From positions 4,446,501 through 4,510,500 of the forward strand of contig NZ_CP007451.1 of the NCBI RefSeq assembly GCF_000626635.1: 64,000 nt of DNA, read 5' to 3'. Below, one piece after another: positions 26,922 through 37,029 of this stretch. Origin of the DNA: Draconibacterium orientale. Its GTDB lineage: Bacteria > Bacteroidota > Bacteroidia > Bacteroidales > Prolixibacteraceae. Position 1 is the stretch's first letter. Each line of letters opens with the position of its first letter. The notes beneath the pieces were generated by a model. It did not search any database. It worked only from the letters and a program-made list of their open reading frames with translations, and was not told the DNA's origin. The position numbers were made by a program, and so were the translations under genes.

Positions 26922-28830
26922 ATACCTGGTAATTAAATATTAACATGGTAATATCGTCGGTTTGCTGGGCGTGCCCCTTATACAGTTTAAAACTCTTTTC
27001 CAAACGTTCAATCATTTCTTTTGGGCTTTGTCCGGCCAGTGTTTTAATATTCTCAACAAGTTGATGATTACCGTACTGAATATTGTTTTCGTTTAGCATT
27101 TCGGTAACTCCATCGGTATATAAAACAAGCGTATCTTCCTTGTTCAGTTGAATTTTGGCCGAACTATACGATTTGTCGGGGTACAGTCCTAACGGCAGTC
27201 CATGCGACTGGGCCAGTTCTTTAACCTTCGCGTTTTTCGTTAAAACATATCCCGGAGTATGAGCGGCATTACAGTATTCCAAAATGCCGGTTTTTAAATC
27301 CAGAACACCTAAAAACAAGGTTAAAAAGAACTGATGCTGGTTGTTTGTACACAACTCTTTATTTACTTTTTCAACAATTTTATTTGCTTTTGGCACCAAA
27401 GCATTTGTTTTAATGGTTGTTTGAGCAACACTCATAAAAAATGCCGCCGGAACTCCTTTCCCCGAAACATCACCCATGGTTAAAACCAGGTGGTCATCAT
27501 CAATAAAAAAATAGTCGAAAAGGTCGCCACTTACTCCTTTTGCCGGTTGGTAAGTCGAATACAAATCAATATCAGTGCGGCCCGGAAAAGCCGGATAAAT
27601 TGTTTTAATAAAACTTTGCTGAATTTCGGAAGCCTGATTCATGTCTTCCTGTCGTTGCTGTTTTTTCTTTTGTTCATCAGATTGTGTTTGCAGGTATTTT
27701 TCGTACCACGATTTCATGTAATTCAAACTCTCAGCAACCTGATCAATTTCATTTTCAGGAATATCTTTATACGGGCCGGTTAAATTACTAAAACGTTTTA
27801 ATTGTTTGGTGACCAAACTTAGAGGTTTTATCTGCAGGTTGATAATGTAGGTAACAGTTAAATAAATAATAAGAATTCCCAAAACAGAAAAGAACAACAT
27901 CTGAAGTACAGGCAGATATAAAGGCTCAAATAACTCTTTATAGGGTAAAACCGATACCAAAACCCAACCATTTTGCCGAATTGGCACATAGTAAACCAGG
28001 GCTTTCTCGAAATTAAATAATTCGGGATAAGCGATTAATGTTCCCGGCTTTGTATCGGCCAGTACATTATCTGTAGTGCTAACAACATCCTCTTTTAAAA
28101 CCTTCTCATTAACCTCGTAAATACTCCGGTTGAGAATCCATTCCGTAACAGGATGTGTAATATAAATGCCATCTCTCGACATCAGAAAAGCAAATCCTCC
28201 TTTTCCTATTTTCATACTATTCACCTGCCTGTTTAATTCATTTAACGACAACTCGCAAATTACTTCCCCAACTCGTATTTTTTGCCCTGAAGGTGTTTCA
28301 ACCAGAATAGGAGAACAGTAAGCTGCAACAACGATGTTGTTACGATCGCACAGATAGGGCTCCGACCAACCTGTTTCATTCTGTTTAATCAGTTTCTTAA
28401 ACTGTGCCTGCTCATTCGTACACGATGAAATATTACCACTTCCCCGTTGTATAACCGTGGAATCACCATCCCGGTAGGTAAAATAACTCCAATAAGGTAA
28501 ATTGGCAACAGTTGAGTCAATATCTACATAAATAGCATTAATAAAAGGATATTTAATAACCAGGCTTTGAATAAACAAATCGGCATGGTCTTGATGACCA
28601 TAAAAGATAACCTGATCAGAAATATTGCCGGCAACCTCAGCGGTAGTAATAATGTAACGCTGTACCTGGCTGGTTACATGTGTACTTTGAGACATTGCCT
28701 TGCTCTTTACACTTTCTTTTATTAGTGTTTGATTGAACAGAAAAAATATACCAATAAAAGCAATAAACACCCCTATTACAGCAAGGGAGATGTAAACACT
28801 CAATCGATATGCAATTGATTTATTTAACAT
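26920..28830 (-). CDS. membrane sensor PP2C phosphatase (Cache-HAMP-SpoIIE)
   Basis: The 636-aa protein has a first membrane helix (residues 12-30), a periplasmic Cache-like sensing domain (about 35-300, with GKGGFAFLMSRDGIYITHP), a second helix (about 302-328), a HAMP linker and a C-terminal SpoIIE/PP2C phosphatase (residues 405-632, with VSGDLFDYFFIDDDHLVLTMGDVSGKG and TDGVTEM). Such proteins remove phosphate from anti-sigma-antagonist proteins in response to outside signals. No partner-switch genes are adjacent. Confidence 0.9.
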   Translation of the reverse strand: MLNKSIAYRLSVYISLAVIGVFIAFIGIFFLFNQTLIKESVKSKAMSQSTHVTSQVQRYIITTAEVAGNISDQVIFYGHQDHADLFIQSLVIKYPFINAIYVDIDSTVANLPYWSYFTYRDGDSTVIQRGSGNISSCTNEQAQFKKLIKQNETGWSEPYLCDRNNIVVAAYCSPILVETPSGQKIRVGEVICELSLNELNRQVNSMKIGKGGFAFLMSRDGIYITHPVTEWILNRSIYEVNEKVLKEDVVSTTDNVLADTKPGTLIAYPELFNFEKALVYYVPIRQNGWVLVSVLPYKELFEPLYLPVLQMLFFSVLGILIIYLTVTYIINLQIKPLSLVTKQLKRFSNLTGPYKDIPENEIDQVAESLNYMKSWYEKYLQTQSDEQKKKQQRQEDMNQASEIQQSFIKTIYPAFPGRTDIDLYSTYQPAKGVSGDLFDYFFIDDDHLVLTMGDVSGKGVPAAFFMSVAQTTIKTNALVPKANKIVEKVNKELCTNNQHQFFLTLFLGVLDLKTGILEYCNAAHTPGYVLTKNAKVKELAQSHGLPLGLYPDKSYSSAKIQLNKEDTLVLYTDGVTEMLNENNIQYGNHQLVENIKTLAGQSPKEMIERLEKSFKLYKGHAQQTDDITMLIFNYQV

Positions 28831-28881
28831 TATTCTTTTATTGTTTCTGAATAAAACAATTTACGGATTATTTTTCAGATG

Positions 28882-29751
28882 TCAGGTATTATGGTTAAAA
28901 TTTAACCATTTTCGTGTTCCTTCAAAGCTGCAGGTAAACGATGCCAAGAAAGCTGCATTCTGTAAAGCTTTTTCGAAATCAGTGTTTTCAAGAAGATAAT
29001 AGCAAAAGGCACCATGTAAAAAATCTCCGGCACCAAGCGTATCCATAACCTTTACTTCCGGCACCTTTACGCTCCCTTTTTTTTCTTTTGATAAAAATTC
29101 AATTTCAGCTCCACCTTTTGAAATGGCCACCGAATGTATGTTTTTTGCCGTCATAAAATCAAAAAGGTCTTCCCGGGTTTCACAATCCGGCGGCATAAAG
29201 TCGGCCGAACATATGGCAATATCAACATCGTTTAAAAGATCGGCAAACTGGGGCTTCCAGCTTCCACAATCAGCAACAACAGGTATTTGCTGCTCTCTGC
29301 AAATTCGCACACATTCAATACTGAATTCAGGATAAAAACCATCAATAAGAACAACCTGCGGCTTTACCAAATCGATCAGTTTTTGTGGCGAAATCGTACT
29401 CTTAACTTCTTTCGGATTATGAGTAACAATGGTTCGGTCGCCATTTTTCGAGGTTAACACAGTGGCCAGAATGGTTTCAAATTCCTGTCCATAAGCCAGA
29501 TCAAAATGATCAACTCCAACACGGTTCAAATCCTGATCGATAAATGAGGAAAATGCATTAAGACCGGCCGGACTGGCGAGCGTTGCTGTTTTATTCAAAT
29601 ACGCAAACGCAACGGCTGCATTGGTTGCCGGGCCACCAACTAAAATATCAGGGTTACCGGTTTTTATTTTGGTATTTACAACCGGTATGTCATCTATAAA
29701 ATACTGAATATCAATGGTAGTTAGTCCTACGAATAAGGCCTTGTGTTTCAT
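28882..29751 (-). CDS. PfkB family carbohydrate kinase
   Basis: The 289-aa protein is a ribokinase-fold (PfkB) kinase: GGPATNAAVAFAYL at the sugar site and DTLGAGDFLHGAF, whose Asp is the catalytic base. It phosphorylates a sugar or nucleoside; the exact substrate is not clear from the sequence. ATG 29751 is preferred to a TTG three codons upstream. It follows fabG with a terminator between them. Confidence 0.87.
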   Translation of the reverse strand: MKHKALFVGLTTIDIQYFIDDIPVVNTKIKTGNPDILVGGPATNAAVAFAYLNKTATLASPAGLNAFSSFIDQDLNRVGVDHFDLAYGQEFETILATVLTSKNGDRTIVTHNPKEVKSTISPQKLIDLVKPQVVLIDGFYPEFSIECVRICREQQIPVVADCGSWKPQFADLLNDVDIAICSADFMPPDCETREDLFDFMTAKNIHSVAISKGGAEIEFLSKEKKGSVKVPEVKVMDTLGAGDFLHGAFCYYLLENTDFEKALQNAAFLASFTCSFEGTRKWLNFNHNT

Positions 29752-29767
29752 TAAAAGCAAAGAAACA

Positions 29768-29795
29768 AAAAAAGCTGCCTTTTCAGACAGCTTTT
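29768..29795 (-). terminator. intrinsic terminator after fabG
   Basis: On the minus strand AAAAGCTG pairs with CAGCTTTT, followed by a T tract that runs toward pfkB. It begins 21 bp after the fabG stop codon. Confidence 0.75.
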
Positions 29796-29815
29796 CCTTA
29801 TCATGTTAACGTTTT

Positions 29816-30562
29816 TTAAGTATTCATTGCACCGCAAACAGTAATAACCTGTCCGCTAACATACGACGAAAGGTCGGAGGCAAGGAATGTAGCAACTCCG
29901 GCAACTTCTTCCGGTGTTCCACCTCTTTTTAACGGAATTGAAGCTTCCCAGGCTTTACGTGCCTCTTCCGGAATTTTACCTGTCATTTCAGTAATGATAA
30001 ACCCGGGAGCAATGGCATTTGAACGAACGCCACGAGAACCCAGTTCGCGTGCTATCGACTTGGTAAAACCAATAATACCTGCTTTTGATGCCGAGTAGTT
30101 TGCCTGACCTGCATTTCCGCTAACACCAACAACCGAACTCAGGTTGATAATTGAACCAGAGCGCTGTTTTAACATGGTGCGCTGAGCAGCTTTTGTAAAA
30201 TTAAAAACCGATTTCAGGTTAACATTTATTACAGCATCCCACTGGTCTTCAGTCATGCGCATTAATAACGTATCTTTTGTTATTCCAGCGTTATTTACCA
30301 ATACATCAATACGGCCAAATTCTTTAACAATTTCGTTTACTACCCGGTCAGTATCTTCAAAATTACTTGCATCAGAAGCATATCCTTTGGCTTTTACACC
30401 GTAGGTCTTTAATTCTTCTTCCGTGGCTTTCATATTGTCATCTTCAAAAAGATCGGTAAAGGCAACATCGCACCCTTCCTGTGCATACTTTACAGCAATT
30501 GCTTTACCAATACCGCGAGATGCGCCGGTAATTATCGCTGTTTTTCCTTCAAGTAATTTCAT
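29816..30562 (-). CDS. fabG: 3-oxoacyl-[acyl-carrier-protein] reductase
   Basis: The 248-aa short-chain dehydrogenase has the NADPH motif TGASRGIG (12-19), NNAG, and the catalytic triad Ser143, Tyr156 and Lys160 (NYSASKAG). The C-terminal block SSYVSGQVITVCGAMNT is typical of FabG. It performs the first reduction in each cycle of fatty-acid synthesis in the cytoplasm. It is a lone gene here, not in a fab cluster. The 200 bp upstream show no gene. Confidence 0.93.
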   Translation of the reverse strand: MKLLEGKTAIITGASRGIGKAIAVKYAQEGCDVAFTDLFEDDNMKATEEELKTYGVKAKGYASDASNFEDTDRVVNEIVKEFGRIDVLVNNAGITKDTLLMRMTEDQWDAVINVNLKSVFNFTKAAQRTMLKQRSGSIINLSSVVGVSGNAGQANYSASKAGIIGFTKSIARELGSRGVRSNAIAPGFIITEMTGKIPEEARKAWEASIPLKRGGTPEEVAGVATFLASDLSSYVSGQVITVCGAMNT

Positions 30563-30759
30563 TTGTTTATAATTTTAATTTAAATGGCAGATTTGGGTAA
30601 AGCACATTACAACTTGCAAAACCCGTTACCATCGTATTTGTTTTCGTGCGCAAATATAAATTTTCTTCAAGTTATACGGAAAATGAACTGGAGATTAATC
30701 ATTTTCCGGGCAAAGTATCTCCACTTTAACAATAAACTTCAACCATTTGGTTGAAAAGT

Positions 30760-31507
30760 TCAAAATAACAATTCGCCCAACTGATTTAAAACTTCGGTGG
30801 CTTTTCCTTTTAAATGAATATCGGTAATTGCCGATGTAAAAATGGTTTTCTCCGGATTGATTTCTATAATTGTAGCCCCGGCTTGTTTTGCCGTACGCGG
30901 CACATACGATGCCGGCGTTACTTCTCCCGTAGAGCCTACAATAATGCACACTTCAGCTTTTTCAGCTGCTGCGAACGAATCGGCATAGGCATCGGGTGGT
31001 ATTCCTTCGCCAAAGAAAATAAAATCGGGTTTTAACACTTCTCCATCATTAATGCATTTTGGCGGAATGTTTTCAAAATCAATATCGCGGGCATCATAAA
31101 CATGTCCGCATTTTAAACACTTTTAGCTTTTTTGAATTCCCATGAAACTCATAAACCGTCTCACTTCCGGCCTGGTAATGTAAATTATCGATATTCTGGG
31201 TAACAACAGCATTTAAAAGCTTGCTACTTTCCATTTTCGCCAGCATCCGGTGTGCATCGTTGGGCTTTGCATCTGCGAAAAAATCATAAAATATCCCACG
31301 GATATAGATCCAGCAGTGTGCCGGGTTATTCAAAAAATAGCCCAAATCCAGCACCTGCTGATTGTATTTGTTCCAAAGTCCGTGTTCTCCACGAAACGGA
31401 GGAATTCCACTTTCAACTGAAATTCCGGCACCGGTAAATGCCATTGTGAATTTCGATTGTTTCAAGATATCTGCTGTTTTTGTTAACGAATCTGCTAAAT
31501 TTGTCAT
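30760..31507 (-). CDS. SIR2-family NAD-dependent protein deacylase (one apparent frameshift)
   Basis: Two frames together form a 248-aa sirtuin. The first (from ATG 31507) has GAGISVESGIPPFRG, TQNIDNLHYQAG and the catalytic His of EFHGN. The frame is lost at a run of four A near 31128 where three would continue as KCLKCGHVYDARD. The second frame carries GSTGEVTPASYVPR and AGATIIEINPE. The zinc site is incomplete: Cys-x-x-Cys is followed by only one more Cys (PPKCINDG), with Asp at the usual fourth position. It removes acyl groups from lysines using NAD+. The indel looks like a sequencing error. Confidence 0.88.
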
Positions 31508-31569
31508 CTTATTGTTTTCTTTCAAATGTAGAAAAAGAAAAACTAAACTTTATTTAAAATAATAACAAG

Positions 31570-32677
31570 ATGTATGATATCCTAATTGTTGGAGCCGGTC
31601 CATATGGATCAACAGTAGCTTATGAGGCAAAAAAGAGAGGATTAAAATGTTTAGTTGTGGAAAAAAGAGACCATATTGGAGGGAATATTTATACTAAAAA
31701 TATAAATGGTATAAATGTACACTATTATGGTGCCCATATTTTTCATACCAGCAACAAAGAAATATGGAACTATGTAAATCAGTTCGCCGAATTTAATCAC
31801 TACATAAATTCCCCCCCTGGCTAATTACAAAAATAAGTTGTACAACCTCCCGTTTAACATGAATACATTCTATCAGATGTGGGGGACAAAAACGCCTGCA
31901 GAAGCACTCGCCAAAATAGAAGAACAAAAAAGAAAACACAATTACACCAATCCATCGAACCTTGAAGAACAGGCTCTAATGCTTGTTGGAGAAGATATTT
32001 ACTTCAAACTGATTAAAGGTTATACTGAAAAACAATGGGGATTACAAGCCACTGAAATACCTGCATTTATTATCCGAAGAATCCCGGTTCGTTTGCGCTA
32101 CGACAATAATTATTTTAACGATCCATACCAGGGAATTCCGATTGGAGGTTATACCGCCATAATCGAAAAAATGTTGGAAGGGATCGAAATTCAATTAAAT
32201 ACTGATTTTTTAAGTGACAAAAACAGGTTTGAAAGTATGGCTAAAAAAATTGTGTACACCGGTGAAATTGACAGATACTTCGATTATAAATATGGTCAGC
32301 TTGACTACCGCAGTTTACGCTTCGAGCATCAAGTGTTGGAGAACACTGACAATTTTCAAGGAAACGCAGTTGTGAACTACACCGAACGCGAAGTACCATA
32401 CACAAGAATAATCGAACACAAACACTTTGAGTTTGGTGAACAAAAAACTACGGTCATTTCGAAAGAATATTCGGAAGAATACAAAGATGGTACAGATCCG
32501 TACTACCCCATAAACGACGAAAGGAACAATAAGTTATATGCCAGGTATAAAAAGCTGGCCGACAATAAAAAAAATATTCACTTTGGTGGCAGACTAGGCG
32601 AATATAAATACTACGACATGGACAAAGTTATCGCATCAGCCTTAAGTAGTTGTGAATCAATATTTAATAATTTATGA
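31570..32677 (+). CDS. glf: UDP-galactopyranose mutase (one apparent frameshift)
   Basis: This FAD enzyme turns UDP-galactopyranose into UDP-galactofuranose for surface polysaccharides. The Rossmann motif GAGPYGSTVAYEA is at the start and the UGM block YNLPFNMNTFYQMWG follows. The frame breaks at 31811-31817, where seven C stand and six would read HYINSPLANYKNKLYNLP and give 368 aa, the normal size. The break is most likely a sequencing error. Its end overlaps the next glycosyltransferase by 4 bp (ATGA), so the two are one operon. Confidence 0.92.
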
Positions 32678-33462
32678 GTATTTACGTAGTTTTCCACAAA
32701 GAACATCCGCTTTTAACTGATGATTCAGCTTATGAACCAATTCAAGTTGGGAAAGCACTTTCTAAATTAGATTTGGGTTTTAAAACTGATGATACCGGTG
32801 AACATATTTCTGAAAAAAACCAAAATTATTCAGAACTGACCGGACTGTATTGGGTATGGAAGAACACAACATCGGAATATGTTGGCTTATCGCATTATCG
32901 CCGATTTTTCATGGGACATAAGGCTTCTTTATTGATGCGATTAAAAAAAATCGGTGAATATTTTATTCTTCAGGGACGTAAACGATTTGGGGTTCACTAT
33001 TCTTCAAAGCTTCAGGCAAAAGAACTTATTCTTACAGGTGTACAAGTTGATAATTATTTACGGCAATACGATGCCATTGTCCCAATAAAACGAAAATTAC
33101 GTTATACCGTATTAGAGCAATACAAACGAAAGCACAGAATCGAAGACTTAAATACTACACTAAATATTATTTCTGACTTGTATCCTGATTACCTTGATGC
33201 TTTTAACGAATGTATGCAACAATCTGAAATAATGCATTGCAATATGTTTGTGTTAAAGAGGTCACATTTTAATGCCTATATGGAGTGGTTATTCACTATT
33301 CTTTTTGAATTGGAAAGAAGAACGGACATATCAAATTACGACAACTATCAAAAACGCCTCTATGGCTTCATATCTGAACGTTTATTTGATGTCTGGCTTA
33401 TAAAGAATCAATTAAAATATAAGGTACTACCGATTTTGTATTTTAAAAATTTAAAAATCTAA
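32674..33462 (+). CDS. DUF4422 glycosyltransferase
   Basis: The 262-aa protein matches DUF4422 over its length: PIQVGKALSK, GLYWVWKN, VGLSHYRRFF and a C-terminal YGFISERLFDVWLIKN block. DUF4422 enzymes are putative surface-sugar transferases in Bacteroidota. With glf directly upstream it may add galactofuranose, though this is inferred. It converges with the next gene, 1 bp away. Confidence 0.87.
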   Translation: MSIYVVFHKEHPLLTDDSAYEPIQVGKALSKLDLGFKTDDTGEHISEKNQNYSELTGLYWVWKNTTSEYVGLSHYRRFFMGHKASLLMRLKKIGEYFILQGRKRFGVHYSSKLQAKELILTGVQVDNYLRQYDAIVPIKRKLRYTVLEQYKRKHRIEDLNTTLNIISDLYPDYLDAFNECMQQSEIMHCNMFVLKRSHFNAYMEWLFTILFELERRTDISNYDNYQKRLYGFISERLFDVWLIKNQLKYKVLPILYFKNLKI

Positions 33463-33463
33463 T

Positions 33464-34537
33464 TTACCATTTTCGAAAATACCTGTAACGTGCATAGTTT
33501 TTAAATTTTCGGATAGTTGTTACCAACTTTTTTTGACTGCTTTTAATGCGATATTCCTGCTGTCTTAATCGCTCTTCGATAAAATTAGTTTTGCAGGAAG
33601 CAGAATTGTCCCAAAGGAGCACTAACTGGTCGTTGGCAAAATTACGAAATGTTTCATAAGCTCTATCCAGTATTGATTTATTAGATAAACGCTGGTTATA
33701 AAAGAATAAATGTACCATTGGAACATTTAAGGCTGCATAATTATGCATGTTATTATCCTTGGAGTAAATGTGCCACATTTTTTCATCAGTCTTTGATCCG
33801 TTGTATACTTTTGCCCAGCTAGATTTCCGAAAAAGCACACAACCAATTGAATACCGAAGGTGATTATCTATTTCCTTAGACTCCAAACCTTTAGTCGCAT
33901 TTATAAACTCTTCAGGGCGAAAAGTTGTTTTCTCGTGTATCCAACGAGCTAAATGTGGATATTGCCAAACCGTTCCGAAGCCGCCTCGTCCAATTTCGGG
34001 GTAAATTATTTGTTCTTGCTTCATATAACCTTTCATATTCTTTCCTGCAATAGTTACTTTCGGAACTAACATTTTATACTCATCCTGCAAATTCATCAAT
34101 GATACGAGTTCTGCAAATCCCCATGGATTATTATTGATTAATCCGGTAACATATCCCAATTTATCGTTTTCGTGTTTTTCGAAACATTTTGCCAGTTCCT
34201 CAATCCAGTCTGAAGTAATCGGAAAAACATCATCATCTATTTTACAGATATAATCATATTTTTCCAATTGCTCAGAGTAAATCAAATCACCGAGTGCCTG
34301 ATAAGGAAAACTCGGAGTAACCCAATTCACATAAATTACCCGATTGGGATACAGATTACTATAAAACATACCAATTTCCCTTACCTTATCCGAATCAAAA
34401 TTATCAGTTATGTTATTAGGAAGAAAATAAATAGGTATATTCTCAGGAGTGTATTTTAGAAGATTAGCAACTGTTAACTGAGTACTTTCATAATCATTAC
34501 AAGCCAATAGTACAATACAAGTTTTGTCTAATATCAT
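33464..34537 (-). CDS. GT-A-fold glycosyltransferase
   Basis: The 357-aa protein shows a GT2-like pattern: IVLLACNDYESTQLTVANLL at the start, a metal-binding DDD motif (ICKIDDDVFP), and a basic C-terminal tail. It probably takes a nucleotide sugar and adds it to a surface glycan. It faces the glf/DUF4422 pair and may serve the same glycan. ATG 34537 is preferred over the TTG two codons earlier. Confidence 0.7.
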   Translation of the reverse strand: MILDKTCIVLLACNDYESTQLTVANLLKYTPENIPIYFLPNNITDNFDSDKVREIGMFYSNLYPNRVIYVNWVTPSFPYQALGDLIYSEQLEKYDYICKIDDDVFPITSDWIEELAKCFEKHENDKLGYVTGLINNNPWGFAELVSLMNLQDEYKMLVPKVTIAGKNMKGYMKQEQIIYPEIGRGGFGTVWQYPHLARWIHEKTTFRPEEFINATKGLESKEIDNHLRYSIGCVLFRKSSWAKVYNGSKTDEKMWHIYSKDNNMHNYAALNVPMVHLFFYNQRLSNKSILDRAYETFRNFANDQLVLLWDNSASCKTNFIEERLRQQEYRIKSSQKKLVTTIRKFKNYARYRYFRKW

Positions 34538-35049
34538 GTCCAAATTTTAAGGGCACGAAGATAGTGCTCTAATTAATTGCATCCTATAGCTTCAGAAAGA
34601 AAAATTATTTGACATGTCAATTAACTGGAATTTTTAATCTGAAAGAAAACAATCTGAAAAACTGTTTGCTCAATTTTGCACCACCCCATGTTATTGAAGC
34701 AAGTTTATTTGTTGTATTCATAGATTCAAGACATAATTATTCACTTACACCCAATCTCCAGAACAGGAAATATACAGCAACAAACCATGTAGGCTGGAAT
34801 CAGATATTACCTCCACAAGAACTACCTAGTGTTGAGATATAAAACTAAGGAAGAATCTGAGTTTTTATACAATATTCAAAAATTAGCTTCATCGCTTAAC
34901 TGAGCGTCCAACTTTTTGTTGCTTATTCATTTTTAAATTAGAAGAATTTATAGTTATTAAACATCACTAAACAAAAGAGTATATCTTTGTCCTGAAGATA
35001 AATGTAAAAAAACGAGAACTTTTTAAACCAATTCTACATCCACAAGAAT
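34538..35049. promoter_or_regulatory. mnmE upstream region with palindrome and possible -7 box
   Basis: This 512-bp stretch holds no convincing gene; a 77-codon TTG frame at 34609-34842 has no recognisable features. A perfect palindrome TTGACATGTCAA lies at 34609-34620, 72 bp upstream of the glycosyltransferase gene. TATCTTTG at 34982-34989 matches the -7 consensus 60 bp upstream of mnmE. Confidence 0.45.
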
Positions 35050-36447
35050 ATGCTCGATCAATCAACAATATGTGCTATATCAACATCGCCCGGTGTTGGA
35101 GCGATTGCCGTTATTCGTCTTTCGGGTAGCGATGCCATTACAATTGCCGACAGGGTTTACGAAAGTCCTAAGACTGGCAAATCACTTGCCGATCAGGCAG
35201 CTAACACCCTTCATTTTGGGAAAATCGTGTCAGCCGACGAAACCATCGACGAAGTGGTAATTGCTTTGTTTCGTGCGCCACATTCGTTTACCGGCGAAGA
35301 TATTATTGAGATTTCATGCCATGGTTCGGTATATATTCAGCAGCGTATTTTAAATGTTTTGGTTGAAAACGGAGCACGCCTTGCATTGCCCGGAGAATTT
35401 ACACAACGTGCATTTTTAAACGGAAAGATGGACCTTTCGCAAGCCGAGGCAGTTGCCGATGTAATTGCATCGGCCAATGCGGCAGCCCATAAACTGGCCA
35501 TGAACCAGATGCGCGGCGGATTCTCGAAAGAGATTGGTGCATTGCGCGATCAGTTGTTACATTTTACTGCAATGGTAGAATTGGAACTGGATTTTAGCGA
35601 AGAAGATGTGGAATTTGCCGACCGAACTGCCTTACGCAAATTAACCGAACAAATTGAAGAGTTGCTGCGAAAACTAAAAGATTCGTTTCAGCTGGGGAAC
35701 GCCATTAAAAATGGGATTCCGGTAGCCATTGTTGGCGAAACCAATGTGGGGAAATCTACCCTGTTAAATGCACTGCTGAATGAAGACCGTGCCATAGTTT
35801 CTGATATTCATGGAACTACCCGCGATGTAATTGAGGATGTGGTAAATATTCACGGTACTGCTTTTCGTTTTTTTGATACGGCCGGTATTCGTGAAACGGA
35901 AGACCAGATTGAAACCCTGGGAATTGAACGCAGCTACAGCAAATTAGAACAGGCAACAGTAGTTTTGTTAGTGGTCGATACCAATAACCCCTACCCGCTT
36001 GTGGAAAGCCGCATTCAGAATATTCGCGAACGGATTGCCCCGCATCAAACATTAATAATTGTTGCCAACAAAATAGACTCAGGCCTGCGCGATACCATTC
36101 AGCAAATAGAAGTAATGGAACTTACCGACAATGAAAAAGCGGTGTTTATTGCAGCCAAACAAAAGGAAAATCTGGAGGAACTGATCGATTATATGAGCCA
36201 TTCCATAAATATGGAGGAAGCTGAACAACAGGATATAATTGTTACCAATGCCCGCCATTACGAAATATTGAAAAATGCACACGAAGCTATTCTGCGGGTA
36301 TTAAACGGTTTGGACATGCAAATAACAGGTGATTTTCTGGCTCAGGATATTCGCGAATGTTTACATTACTTGGCAGAAATTACCGGAGAAGTTGGCACAG
36401 AAGAGGTTTTGGGTCATATTTTTAAAAATTTCTGTATCGGAAAGTAA
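35050..36447 (+). CDS. mnmE: tRNA modification GTPase MnmE
   Basis: The 465-aa protein has the MnmE N-terminal tetrahydrofolate-binding domain (ATISTSPGVGAIAVIRLSG-like), a helical part, an inserted GTPase (GETNVGKS, DIHGTTRDVIED, DTAGIRETED, NKID) and the conserved C-terminal FCIGK with its key cysteine. With MnmG it makes the 5-carboxymethylaminomethyl group of wobble uridine in tRNA. Its last 18 bp are also the left attachment site of the island, which begins right here and leaves the protein intact. Confidence 0.97.
   Translation: MLDQSTICAISTSPGVGAIAVIRLSGSDAITIADRVYESPKTGKSLADQAANTLHFGKIVSADETIDEVVIALFRAPHSFTGEDIIEISCHGSVYIQQRILNVLVENGARLALPGEFTQRAFLNGKMDLSQAEAVADVIASANAAAHKLAMNQMRGGFSKEIGALRDQLLHFTAMVELELDFSEEDVEFADRTALRKLTEQIEELLRKLKDSFQLGNAIKNGIPVAIVGETNVGKSTLLNALLNEDRAIVSDIHGTTRDVIEDVVNIHGTAFRFFDTAGIRETEDQIETLGIERSYSKLEQATVVLLVVDTNNPYPLVESRIQNIRERIAPHQTLIIVANKIDSGLRDTIQQIEVMELTDNEKAVFIAAKQKENLEELIDYMSHSINMEEAEQQDIIVTNARHYEILKNAHEAILRVLNGLDMQITGDFLAQDIRECLHYLAEITGEVGTEEVLGHIFKNFCIGK
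36430..36447 (+). other. left attachment site (att) in the 3' end of mnmE
   Basis: TTCTGTATCGGAAAGTAA (Phe-Cys-Ile-Gly-Lys-stop) closely resembles the 18-bp core that SGI1-type tyrosine integrases use in trmE/mnmE. A tyrosine integrase gene lies 579 bp downstream and all genes after it are foreign in character. No second copy was found to the right, so the other end is outside the window. The match to SGI1 is from memory and by eye. Confidence 0.75.
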
Positions 36448-36513
36448 ATACCTTTCTTTTATTTGTTAACACACCTCATTTACTGATATTTACATATTTT
36501 TATTTTCTCTTTT

Positions 36514-36585
36514 TTGTTGCCCATTTGCACTTTTTTGATTACTTTAGTTGTGTATTTGTTGCCCTGCCAACAAATTTTGTTGCCC
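36514..36585 (+). other. probable integrase arm-type sites (TTGTTGCCC repeats)
   Basis: TTGTTGCCC occurs three times in the same direction (36514-36522, 36556-36564, 36577-36585) and a near-complement TGCCAACAA sits at 36565-36573. They lie between the att site and the integrase gene, as arm-binding sites for tyrosine integrases do. Nothing else is seen in this 213-bp gap. Confidence 0.55.
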
Positions 36586-36660
36586 GGAAACAAAGCGGCG
36601 AAAAGATGACAGTCACTGACATTTCTCGGCAGTTAAGGACCACAACCGACACTAATTGAC

Positions 36661-37029
36661 ATGAGTAGCAAAATTGAAATCCAGAAAATATGTGAGTACT
36701 GTGGCAAGGAGTTTACTGCTAAAACTACAGTAACCCGGTTCTGCGGTCACACATGTGCAGCTCGCTCTTACAAGCAACGCGAGAAGGATGATAAAATTGG
36801 TTTGTCCAATCAACACACCAATAATCAGAAATTATTCTCGTTGACCGAATTAGACCAGGAATTAATCAAACAAAAGGACTTTCTATCTATCAAAGAAACT
36901 TCAAGTTTAATTGGAGTCAGTGAAAGAACAATATTCCGACTACTCAAAAATGGCACTCTTCAGGCTACCAAAATAGGCAGCCGTTCAATCATTCATCGTT
37001 CTGAAATCAATAAACTATTCGCACTATGA
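36661..37029 (+). CDS. zinc-finger/helix-turn-helix excisionase-like protein
   Basis: The 122-aa protein has a Cys-rich N-terminus (CEYCGKEF and a later CGHTC, a probable zinc ribbon) and a MerR/excisionase-type HTH from residue 80 ([34 protein letters not shown]). Its stop codon overlaps the integrase start by 4 bp (ATGA), which suggests that it works with the integrase, for example in excision. Function is inferred from context. Confidence 0.7.
   Translation: MSSKIEIQKICEYCGKEFTAKTTVTRFCGHTCAARSYKQREKDDKIGLSNQHTNNQKLFSLTELDQELIKQKDFLSIKETSSLIGVSERTIFRLLKNGTLQATKIGSRSIIHRSEINKLFAL

Noticed and set aside
31838-32677. Separate UGM C-terminal gene
   Set aside because: It continues the glf reading after one extra C; together they make a normal 368-aa enzyme.
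34609-34842. 77-codon ORF upstream of mnmE
   Set aside because: It starts at TTG within a palindrome, has no recognisable domain, and lies in an AT-rich gap.
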